The notes under the pieces were generated by a model that saw only the letters and a program-made list of their open reading frames with translations, was not told the origin of the DNA and made no database searches. DNA of 64,000 bases. Origin: CAVWXT01 sp963759115. Lineage in GTDB: Bacteria > Planctomycetota > Planctomycetia > Pirellulales > Thermoguttaceae. The DNA lies in contig CAVWXT010000006.1 of NCBI GenBank assembly GCA_963759115.1, forward strand, positions 186,001 through 250,000. Direction: 5' to 3'. Positions 27,573 to 35,813 of this stretch are shown in pieces; position 1 is the stretch's first letter; every line of letters begins with the position of its first letter. A program made the position numbers and the translations under genes.

Positions 27573-29711
27573 TTGGAGTGCGGCGACTTATCAGCCTTTT
27601 TCTAGGGCTTATTGATTGGCCCCTATCATAGCAAGCCGTCCGGTTCTTGTCGCGATACTGGCCACGCCGGGCACTTGATAGACTAATTAAAATGGCGGAT
27701 AATGTAAGTCTATACGCAGCAAATGGTTAGGTAATGAGGCATAATCCGCCATATTTAATTAGCCTTTTGTGCCCCTTCCTGTTATCATCTTGGCAGAAGA
27801 ACCGGCCGCGCGGCCGGGCAAGCCCACTGCGTTTATGGAGGAGGCAGACATGGCACAGTTCGATCGGAAGAAACACGTCCTGGTCGGCCTCGCCGGTCAA
27901 TTGAAGGTCCCCGACGACGACCATATCACCCCAAAACTGCTGATGCTCACGGAAGGGGAATGCGACGGCCTGGGGCCACTCCAGGCCGCCCGCAAGTTCG
28001 GCTATAGCCGCCAGCGCTACTTCCAACTCCGCACCGCCTTCGCCAAACAGGGCGCGCGGCGCTGGACAATCAGAAGCGCGGCCCGAAAACCCATTACCGC
28101 CGCACGGCGGAAGTTGTCCGCCAAGTGGTGCGGCACCGCTTCCTGGATCCCGAGGCTTCGCCGCAGGTGATCGCCCAAAAGCTCGTGCAGAGCGGTTGGA
28201 CGATCAGCATCCGCAGCGTGGAAAGGGTGCTGGCCGAGTACGGCCTGCAAAAAAAAACTCCACAGGTTCCGCCCCAGGCCGGAAAGCGAACCCGTCGAGG
28301 CGCGGCTCACTCACAAACTGGTCCAGCACGTCGAAGGCGATCCGAGGAGCATTGAACGCGGCGTCCGCCAGCGGCTGGCCGATAAGATCAGCGACAACAT
28401 GGCGGGCCTCTGGCTGTTGGTCGCAGAACACCTGCGGCTGGGGACGTGGGACCTGCTCCGCGCCTGGACGCAACAGCCCGCCGAGCGGATCGAACCGCGC
28501 CTGGCGCTGCAACTGGTGCATGAAGCGGCGCTGTGCAGCAACGGGCTCCGCGCGGGGCGTTGCTTGACGCTCCGCGGCTTCGAGACCCTCAACGGACTGC
28601 CCTTCCTGGCGGAGGACACTACGGTGCATGAGGTGCTGGGCGGCGCGAGCGTGGCCCACACCCAGGAACTGCAGGTGGCCTTGGGGAAACTCCGCCGTGC
28701 CTCCGGGCATTACCAAGGAAAACTGCTGCTGATCGACCCGCACCGCGCGCCGAGCTACAGCCAGCGGCACATGCGGAGCGCCAGAAGGAGAGCGGCTCCC
28801 GGCCCATCAAGACGGCGCAGACCTTCTTCTGCCTGGATGGCGACAGCGCGCAGCCGCTGTGTTTCACGGTGGCCAATTCCGCCCGGACCGTGAGCCAGGC
28901 GACGCCTGAGTTGCTGCGCATGGCCGGGGAAATCCTCGCGCCGCTGCCGGAGCACACGTTGGTGGCCGCCGACACGGAGCACTTCGCCGTGGAACTGGTA
29001 GACTACGTCCATACGGAGACCTCCTTCGACCTCATCACGCCCATCCCCAACCGGCAGAGCGACCGGAAGCGCTGGCGGCAGATTCCGGCCGCGGTATTTA
29101 AGCCCCATTGGGCGGGCTACGCCACGGCAGTCCTGCGCTACACGCCCCACCATAGCCGCGGCGGCCCGTACTACGAACTCGTGCAACGCCAGGGAGAGCG
29201 CCCGAGGATTGGCAGTTCAACGGCTTCTTCTCCACCACCAACCGCGATCCGCTCGACGCCCTCACCCGCGATTATCCCCATCGCTGGCACATCGAGGAGT
29301 TCTTCAACTTCGACCAGTCGTTAGGTTGGAGACGGGCGGGCACGATGAACACCAACATCCGTTACGGCCAAATGACGACGGCCTTGGTGGCGCAGACCGT
29401 GATCCATCAGTTCCGCAAGCGACTTGGAGAGCCCTTCGCACACTGGGATGCCAGACACTTGGCGTCCGATATCTTCCGCGGACTGGACGGCGACATCCGC
29501 GTGAAGGACAATACCATCCTCGTTACCTACTACAATGCTCCTAACGCGGAACGCCTGCGGGCCGAGTACGAAGACTTGCCGGCCAAGCTCAGGGCCGAAG
29601 GCGTCGCGCCAGGCATCCCCTGGCTCTATGGATTCGAACTCGACTTCCGCTTCCGGTAGCCTGCCCCCGCCGACAGAAGGTAAAATTAATAAGCCCTAGA
29701 AAAAGGCTGAT
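27573..29711 (+). mobile_element. Insertion sequence, copy 2
   Basis: Nearly identical to 5117-7273 over its whole length, offset 22,455 bp and then 22,456 bp after a poly-A tract (8 A in copy 1, 9 A in copy 2). The left end has the same TTGGAGTGCGGCGA outer arm, but the right end stops sharing sequence at GGCTGAT (29711). It then runs into a different stretch that closes with a complete K-type hairpin at 29770-29798. Copy 2 therefore looks inserted inside the left arm of a K-type element. The left end is 10 nt after the gntR stop. Confidence 0.85.
27850..29659 (+). pseudogene. DDE transposase of IS copy 2, split over several frames
   Basis: The same gene as at 5395, with the same GGAGGAGG site, the same candidate catalytic acids and the same three frame breaks, plus one extra A near 28257. 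The extra A throws the frame off at LQKKTPQV instead of LQKKLHRF. If the frame breaks shared by both copies are real, neither copy makes an intact transposase. The extra A makes this copy one step more broken, or alternatively marks a slippery site. Confidence 0.7.
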
Positions 29712-29798
29712 TCATTGCCGCTTTCCGTGAAAAGATGTTGCGCAGCCCCAGACACCGGCTCAGCCAAAGAAAGCGGCGATGAATCGCCGCACTCCAAA
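29712..29798. repeat. Remainder of a K-type hairpin-pair element to the right of IS copy 2
   Basis: Begins TCATTGCCGCTTTCC, the inner half of a K-type left arm, and ends with the full right arm GCGGCGAT-GA-ATCGCCGC followed by ACTCCAAA. Joined across the IS with the left piece (27573-27590), it restores one element of roughly 105 bp, the size of the intact one at 11474-11577. Confidence 0.7.
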
Positions 29799-29819
29799 AG
29801 CATTTCAAAGGACCAAAGT

Positions 29820-30533
29820 ATGAGCGACTTCGCCATCGAACTTTGCGGCATCGTCAAGTCGTACGGAACCAAGAACGTGCTGACCGGGCTCGACCTCTCG
29901 GTGCCCAAGGGCTCGGTGCTGGGGCTGTTGGGCACCAATGGCTCGGGCAAGACCACGCTGATCAAGTGCGCGTTGGGCCTGATCTGGCCGCAGGGCGGCG
30001 AGGCCCGACTGTTGGGCGAGCCCTCCTGGACCTTGAGCGCCGAAGCCAAAGCGCGAATCGGCTACGTGCCGCAGGTGGTCAGCCTTTATCCGTGGATGAA
30101 GGTGCGGCACCTGATCGACTACACCTCGGCATTCTATTCCAACTGGAACCACGAGCTGGTCGCCCGGCTGATGGACGGGTGGGCCATTCCGCCCGAGGAT
30201 CGCGTGGGCCCGCTCTCGGTGGGCCAACTGCAAAAGTTGGCGATCATGCTGGCCTTGGGCCACGAGCCCGAGTTACTTCTGCTGGACGAACCGGCTGCGA
30301 GCCTCGATCCGTTGGCCCGGCGGCAGTTCTTGCAGATGATCATCGACCTGGCCACGCCCGGGCAGCGGACGGTGCTTTTTTCGACGCACATCACCTCCGA
30401 CCTGGAGCGCGTGGCCGATAGCGTGGCCATTTTGAAGTCGGGCCGGATCGCCTGGCAGGGGCTGTTGGAAGACCTCAAAGAGCAGACGCACGTGAATCTC
30501 GAAGAGAGTTTCGTGGAGATGCACCATGGCTGA
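29820..30533 (+). CDS. ABC transporter ATP-binding protein
   Basis: 237 residues from ATG 29820 (AAAGGA upstream). Walker A G-T-N-G-S-G-K-T is at 38-45, a degenerate signature L-S-V-G-Q at 132-136 and Walker B E-L-L-L-L-D-E-P at 151-158. The signature has V-G where S-G-G is usual, as in many ABC-2 exporters of the YtrB/BcrA type. Together with the overlapping permease gene (8-nt overlap at 30526) it forms an exporter of a lipid, peptide or drug. It would belong to the gntR gene at 27177 but for the intervening IS. Confidence 0.9.
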   Translation: MSDFAIELCGIVKSYGTKNVLTGLDLSVPKGSVLGLLGTNGSGKTTLIKCALGLIWPQGGEARLLGEPSWTLSAEAKARIGYVPQVVSLYPWMKVRHLIDYTSAFYSNWNHELVARLMDGWAIPPEDRVGPLSVGQLQKLAIMLALGHEPELLLLDEPAASLDPLARRQFLQMIIDLATPGQRTVLFSTHITSDLERVADSVAILKSGRIAWQGLLEDLKEQTHVNLEESFVEMHHG

Positions 30534-32058
30534 GAACCAAATCTCCCCTCTGCCTTTGGGAGAGGGGCCGGGGGTGAGGGCGGCGGGCACGTGGAAACGC
30601 CCCAATCCTTACGCCCAAGTCGCGTTGACGTATGTCCGCCACGTCGGCGCCTCCGGCATCTGGGGTTACGTGACCGCCGCCGTGATGCTCATCGCCTTTG
30701 TGTTCCTGGGAACGCTGATCGCCGGAACCGACCACAACCATAACGGCCTGCTGTTGCTGATTGTCATTGTCTTCAGTCTGAGTCTTTGGCGAATGATCGT
30801 CGCCCACGCGCGGGAGCAATTTGCCGACTCGCGGGCCCATCTGATGCCCAATTTCCGCCGCGCCCACATAATCGTGGTTGCCGTGCTGGCGCTGATCGTT
30901 GGTGTTGTCCTTCCGGTGACGCTCACGTGGCTGGCCGGTTTGCATTCCGTCGTCCCGGTGGCGCTCACGGTGTTTTTTATGGGGACCGTGCTGCCGCAAC
31001 CGCGCTGGCTGAAGGTATTGTTGTCCACGTTTGCGTACGCCCTCTTCGCTCTTTTCCTGATACTCCAACAAAGCAAACGCACATCAGCGCTGGAGCAATT
31101 TGCGTCTGGGCATTGGTCTTCCGGGCAATGGGAGTTGCCGGCTTTCATTCTCTTGGTTGCGGGGGCGGTGCTGACTCTGCGAGGCGGAATGCGGCTGGCT
31201 CGGATGAACGAAGACATGCCGGACTACCATCAGCCGATCAAGGGCGATGGGACGACAACCAGGAAGTCGGTCGACCAAGGAGAGGCCGGCGAAGGGAAGT
31301 TCCCGGTCGGGTTTCGGAACTGGTTGGCGGAAAGGCACGTCGCGGGCTTGGCAGGGCATGCCCGCCGCGCTGACACGTCGCGATGGTCCCGAGTGTGCCG
31401 GTGGCAAGCGGGCATGGCCACCGGATGGTCGATCTGGCTGTACGGCTTCGCCCCCATTCTTTTCATCTATGCCCTCCACGCGCTGCCTTGGGTCTTTGGC
31501 AACGGACGCACGTCGCCCGGGCTTCCACCGTGGCTATTTGGACTCTGTCTGACTTTCTGCCCGGTCGTCGTGTCGGCGGGAGGATGGAACGAGCGTACGC
31601 GTGCCCTCGCACGGGAATTGTTGATGCCCGTCGGACGATCGGATTATCTGCGGCAGCTTGGCGCCGCGGCCGGGCTCACCCAGCTTCAGTTATGGGGTAC
31701 CATGAGCGTTGCCGCCATCCTGTGCATGCTGACCATAGCCGAGCCGACGTCGCAGTTCGTGGCGATTGCGAATCTGTTGGTAATCTCCGGGCTGTCGCAG
31801 ATTTGGCTGTTCGGAATGATCGTCTGGTGGACGCGCTGCCGTTCGATGATCTTGGGCATCCTGGCGATTATTCTCGCCGTTGCGGAGCCACTCTTTCTCA
31901 ACATAGTGCTGGCGCCTATAGAGGCCGGCGGAGGGCTGGCGGAATGGCAATACGCAACGTGGTCGGTGGCGGGCTTATTCGCCCTGTTCGGCGTCCTGCT
32001 ATTGCGCAACGCCTATCGGCGGTGGTGGTTGACCGAGTTGGATTGTGTGGAAGTGTGA
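30526..32058 (+). CDS. ABC-2 type permease
   Basis: 510 residues with about ten hydrophobic spans, e.g. AVMLIAFVFLGTLIAG, LLLLIVIVFSLSLWRMIV and VVAVLALIVGVVLPVTLTWL. A Ser/Lys/Arg-rich cytoplasmic loop lies near residues 230-290. It overlaps the ATPase gene by 8 nt. The first 20 residues read ISPLPLGEGPGVRAAG, which is the translation of a widespread genomic repeat (30542-30580), so the native N-terminus has been extended or replaced by repeat DNA. Substrate unknown; an antimicrobial-resistance or envelope role is common for this arrangement. Confidence 0.8.
   Translation: MAENQISPLPLGEGPGVRAAGTWKRPNPYAQVALTYVRHVGASGIWGYVTAAVMLIAFVFLGTLIAGTDHNHNGLLLLIVIVFSLSLWRMIVAHAREQFADSRAHLMPNFRRAHIIVVAVLALIVGVVLPVTLTWLAGLHSVVPVALTVFFMGTVLPQPRWLKVLLSTFAYALFALFLILQQSKRTSALEQFASGHWSSGQWELPAFILLVAGAVLTLRGGMRLARMNEDMPDYHQPIKGDGTTTRKSVDQGEAGEGKFPVGFRNWLAERHVAGLAGHARRADTSRWSRVCRWQAGMATGWSIWLYGFAPILFIYALHALPWVFGNGRTSPGLPPWLFGLCLTFCPVVVSAGGWNERTRALARELLMPVGRSDYLRQLGAAAGLTQLQLWGTMSVAAILCMLTIAEPTSQFVAIANLLVISGLSQIWLFGMIVWWTRCRSMILGILAIILAVAEPLFLNIVLAPIEAGGGLAEWQYATWSVAGLFALFGVLLLRNAYRRWWLTELDCVEV
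30542..30580 (+). repeat. CTCCC...GGGAG repeat translated inside the permease start
   Basis: TCTCCCCTCTGCCTTTGGGA followed by GAGGGGCCGGGGGTGAGGG. I recognise this as a common dispersed bacterial repeat, usually intergenic. Here it is read in frame as SPLPLGEGPGVRA directly after the start codon region of the permease. Confidence 0.7.
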
Positions 32059-32344
32059 ACAGGCCGCATCTGACGACAACACGTCTCCTTGCGCAGCGGA
32101 GTGGACGCCGACAGCAGAACATGTCGCACGCAAAGGCGCCGAGCGCAAGGGAACACGATTTCTGCCGTCTTTGCGCCTTCGCGCCTTGGCGCGAGTATTG
32201 GGCGGGGCGTCGTGGTTGTGGCGGTCATGCAATAGCATGACCTACCTACCTGAGCACCTTTCTCTCCCCTGGCCCCTGATCCCTGGCCCCTGTATACTGA
32301 TTCGTTTCTGCGATTCCGAACTTGAACTCTCGGGCGTGACCGTC
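32059..32344. other. Gap before glyS
   Basis: Contains CGCAAAGGCGCC...GCGCCTTCGCGCC-type inverted sequence (about 32130-32200) and a CCTGGCCCCTGATCCCTGGC direct repeat near 32272-32292. No gene was recognised. The likely promoter for glyS is not distinct. Confidence 0.35.
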
Positions 32345-34029
32345 ATGGAAATGGAACAACTGGTGGCCCTGTGCAAGCGGCGGGGATTCCTCTTTCAGTC
32401 GAGCGAAATCTACGGCGGCTTGCAGGGCTTTTGGGACTATGGCCCCTTGGGCGTGGAACTGAAGCGGAACGTCCGCGAGGCCTGGTGGCGCGACATGGTT
32501 ACCGGTCATAACGAGTTGGAGGTTGCGCCCGGCGCCCCTCGACCTACGAAATGGTCGGCATCGACTGCGCGATCATCATGCACCCGCAAGTGTGGAAGTG
32601 CTCGGGCCATTACGACCTGTTCCACGACTACATGGTCGATTGCCGGGAGTCGAAAAAACGATACCGCTACGACCAGTTGAATGGGCAATGGGTTAAGTAT
32701 GACGCTGTTACGACGATAATGAATATTTTCGTCGCGACCGAGAAAAGCGGGGAGGAGGGGCTAAAGGATACGGAGCAACGAGCCCTCAAATTCTTTGGCC
32801 TGAGGACCAAGGACGCCGGGCGCCTCCAGTGGAATGTAGAACGGTGGGGTCGGTCGCCGTCGGGAGATTTTTGTAGTTTGTTTCAGCCAATGCGGTACCT
32901 TTATTCATTGGCGACGGTGCCGCCTAAGAATTTTGACCTTGTGCTCGGCCCGGACGCAAAGACCCTCGGCACACTGACTGAGCCGCGGGAGTTCAACCTG
33001 ATGTTGGAAACCCATACCGGCGCGGTGCAGGACGAAAGCAGCAAGGTCTTTCTCCGCCCCGAGACAGCCCAGGGCATCTTCGTCAACTTCAAGAACGTCT
33101 GCGACAGCACGCGGGTGCGGATTCCCTTCGGCATCGCCCAGGTGGGCAAGAGCTTCCGCAACGAGATCACGCCGCGAAACTTCACCTTCCGCTCCCGCGA
33201 GTTCGAGCAGATGGAGATCGAGTTCTTCTGCCATCCCGGCACGTCGCCCGACTGGTACAAGTATTGGCGCGACCGCCGCTACCAGTGGTATCTCAATCTG
33301 GGGCTGGCGAGCGACCGGCTGCGGCTGCGCGACCATGACAAGGAGGAGCTGAGCCATTACTCCTGCGGCACGGCCGACATCGAATACGCCTTCCCCTTCC
33401 TCACCGCGGGCGAGTTCGGCGAGTTGGAGGGCGTGGCCCATCGCGGCGACTTCGACCTCCGCAGCCATATCGAGGGCAAGCTGGTGCGGCAGGGCGACCA
33501 ACTGGTCGTGGAGACCGACGCCGAGGGCAAGCCGCGCCATCGCGGCAGCGGCAAGGACTTGAGCTACTTCGACGATCAGACCAAGGAGCGGTTCATCCCG
33601 CACGTGATCGAGCCGTCAGCCGGGGCCGACCGGGCCACGCTGGCCTTCCTCTGCGAGGCCTACACCGAGGACGAGGCCCCCGACGAGAACGGCAAGCCGA
33701 CCAAGCGGGTGTTCCTGAAGCTGCACCCCCGGCTGGCGCCGATCAAGGCGGCCGTGTTCCCGCTGGTCAAGAAGGACGGCATGCCCGAACTGGCCCGCGA
33801 AATCTACAAAACGCTCAAGCCGCACACGACGGTTTTTTACGACGAGAAGGGGGCGGTGGGCCGGCGATACCGCCGCCAGGACGAGGTGGGCACGCCGTTC
33901 TGCATCACCGTCGATAGTCAGACGCTCCAAGACGGCACGGTGACGATCCGCGACCGCGATACGCTGCGTCAGTGGCGGGTCCACAAGGACGAGTGTTTGG
34001 CGGAGTTGAAGGCCCGGCTGACGACGTGA
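32345..34029 (+). CDS. glyS: Glycyl-tRNA synthetase (dimeric type), one frameshift
   Basis: Starts MEMEQLVALCKRRGFLFQSS, the standard opening of the alpha2-type class II glycyl-tRNA synthetase. It continues EIYGGLQGFWDYGPLGVELK. The frame changes near 32540 at a C-rich run (GAP/STYEMVGID). The rest shows the class II motifs: RPETAQGIFVNFKNVC, motif 2 FRNEITPRNFTFRSREFEQM, and the anticodon-binding C-terminal domain (VFPLVKKDGMPELAREIYKT). About 560 residues in all. It charges tRNA-Gly and is essential, so the frame change is almost certainly a sequence error. This is a useful calibration for the other broken genes here. Confidence 0.93.
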
Positions 34030-34069
34030 GCTTCCGTACTCGTCACGCTCCGAGCTTGTGAATTTATTG

Positions 34070-34176
34070 TGTGAATTTATTGTAGGAGGCGACTCCAGTC
34101 GCCGAATTTCCAGTGTTGCGCCGCACAATCGGCGACTGGAGTCGCCTCCCACAGTGGTGTTTCTGAAAAATTCACA
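34070..34176. repeat. E-type nested hairpin-pair element, copy 1, 107 bp
   Basis: Outer ends TGTGAATT and AATTCACA. The inner part begins GTAGGAGGCGACTCCAGTC and ends GACTGGAGTCGCCTCCCAC, with perfect hairpins GGCGACT-CC-AGTCGCC in both arms. The left outer end is duplicated (TGTGAATTTATTG twice). It lies 41 nt after the glyS stop in the 341-bp gap to the convergent gene at 34371, which is otherwise featureless. Confidence 0.8.
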
Positions 34177-34370
34177 ACCGCTCCGCGTGACGCTTTTCCT
34201 CTCGCGGGGCGAGAGGAGTACCGTGACGCAGGAAGTGGAATAGGCCGCCGGCAACCGCAAGGTGCTGATCCGACCGGGTGCCATTGGCCGCTTGCCGGCC
34301 AGTGCATGGATCGACCGCAGCACAGGCTGACAAGCAGCCTGGCACCCAGCAATTCCGGTCGGGCGAATCG

Positions 34371-35744
34371 CTAGACCTCTTCCGGAAACACCCACGGCTT
34401 GCGGCAGGGCCGCTTCAACATCTCGCAGGCCTGCGGGTTGTCGACGAGCTGTTCGGTCTTCGGATCGACCGTGAGCTTCTGGCCGCCCAAGCGGAGGCTG
34501 ATGTTGGCGTACTGGATCCACAGGGCGCTGCGGTGCCCCTTCTCGACGTCGGCGTTGGGCAACTCGCGGCTGCGGATGCACCGGACGAAGTTCTCTTTGT
34601 GCTCGGGGTCGGGCATGGGGCCCTTCACTCCCGTCTTCAGCACGGGCTTCTCCGATTTCGGGCGGACGTAGACTTGCCAGCCGCCGCCGTGCCGGCCGAC
34701 GTACATCAGCCCCTCGCTCCCGTAGATTTCGGTCCGCGTGGAGCACTGCGGCCAGTACGGAAATTCCGTCTTGGACTCGCGGAGCGACGGCGAGACTTTC
34801 AGCATGTACGGCGTATAGAGGGTCATCTCCACCGTCATCAGCAGTTTGTCCAACTCGAAGTTGGCCAACTGGGTGTCGGGCGCTTCGGCAATGCCCTCGT
34901 CGGAGTAGCGGCCGCCCATGCAAGACACCGACTTGGGATACTCGACGCCCATCAGCCACCGGGCCACGTCGAGCTGGTGGACGGCGTCGTTGACCATGTC
35001 GCCGCCCGAGTAACGCCAGAAGCTGTGCCAATGATTGATGTAGTTGGCGTTGTAGCGGGCTTCGGGGGCCGGGCCGTTCCACATCTCCCAATCAAAACCC
35101 TCCGGAGGGTCGCGGTCGGGCTCGGCGGGAAAGTTGCCCAAGGCTTCGGCGCCGCCCTTCTGATCGAACACGCGGACGAAATGCACCTTGCCCAGCTTGC
35201 CCTCGTCGAGATACTTCTTGGCGGCCATCAGGTACTGCGCGCTGCGGCATTGCATGCCGACCTGGACCACCCGCTTGTATTTCCGCGCGGCCTCGATGGC
35301 CTTGCGTCCCTCCCACTGGTTGAAGCTAAGCGGTTTCTCCACGTACACGTCTTTGCCCGCCCGGCATCCCCAGACCGTCGCCAGGCAGTGCCAGTGGTCG
35401 GGGGTGGCCACGACGATGGCATTGACCGACTTGTCGTCCAGGGCCTTGCGGAAGTCTTGCACGCAGACCGGATCCTTGCCGCCCTGGATCGGGGCAATTC
35501 GCTTGACGGTCGGGCCGAACAGCCGGCTATCGACGTCGCAGATGTAGTTGATATGGCAGTCGGGCCGCTCGGCGAAGCCCTGGGCGAGGTTCCCGCCCCG
35601 GCCGCGGACGCCCACCAAGGCGAGGATCACGCGTTCGTTGGCGGGGGCCGCCCGGACGGATTGGGCGTTCTTGAGGATCGTCCATCCAGCGGCGACTCCC
35701 AGGGAGGTCTTCGTGGAACGTGTCAGAAAATCGCGGCGGTTCAT
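34371..35744 (-). CDS. Tat-exported Gfo/Idh/MocA oxidoreductase
   Basis: 457 residues. The N-terminus NRRDFLTRSTKTSLGVAAGW is a twin-arginine signal (R-R-D-F-L). The Rossmann domain has G-V-R-G-R-G-G-N (GxGxxG-like) near residue 46, D-V-D-S after strand 2, and V-E-K-P-L-S at the catalytic position. H-W-H-S-F-W-R-Y-S-G-G-D-M and the conserved D-A-V-H-Q-L-D-V-A-R-W-L active-site His region follow. This subfamily is strongly expanded in Planctomycetota and accompanies glycoside degradation. It starts 70 nt after the stop of the large GH2-like gene, so both probably act on the same sugar. Tat export keeps the NAD(P)-bound fold intact. Confidence 0.88.
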   Translation of the reverse strand: MNRRDFLTRSTKTSLGVAAGWTILKNAQSVRAAPANERVILALVGVRGRGGNLAQGFAERPDCHINYICDVDSRLFGPTVKRIAPIQGGKDPVCVQDFRKALDDKSVNAIVVATPDHWHCLATVWGCRAGKDVYVEKPLSFNQWEGRKAIEAARKYKRVVQVGMQCRSAQYLMAAKKYLDEGKLGKVHFVRVFDQKGGAEALGNFPAEPDRDPPEGFDWEMWNGPAPEARYNANYINHWHSFWRYSGGDMVNDAVHQLDVARWLMGVEYPKSVSCMGGRYSDEGIAEAPDTQLANFELDKLLMTVEMTLYTPYMLKVSPSLRESKTEFPYWPQCSTRTEIYGSEGLMYVGRHGGGWQVYVRPKSEKPVLKTGVKGPMPDPEHKENFVRCIRSRELPNADVEKGHRSALWIQYANISLRLGGQKLTVDPKTEQLVDNPQACEMLKRPCRKPWVFPEEV

Positions 35745-35813
35745 GGCGTGTCTCCAGATCGGTAATAGAGTCGATACGACTCACTACGTTATACAGGATT
35801 TCTCGGCCATCTG

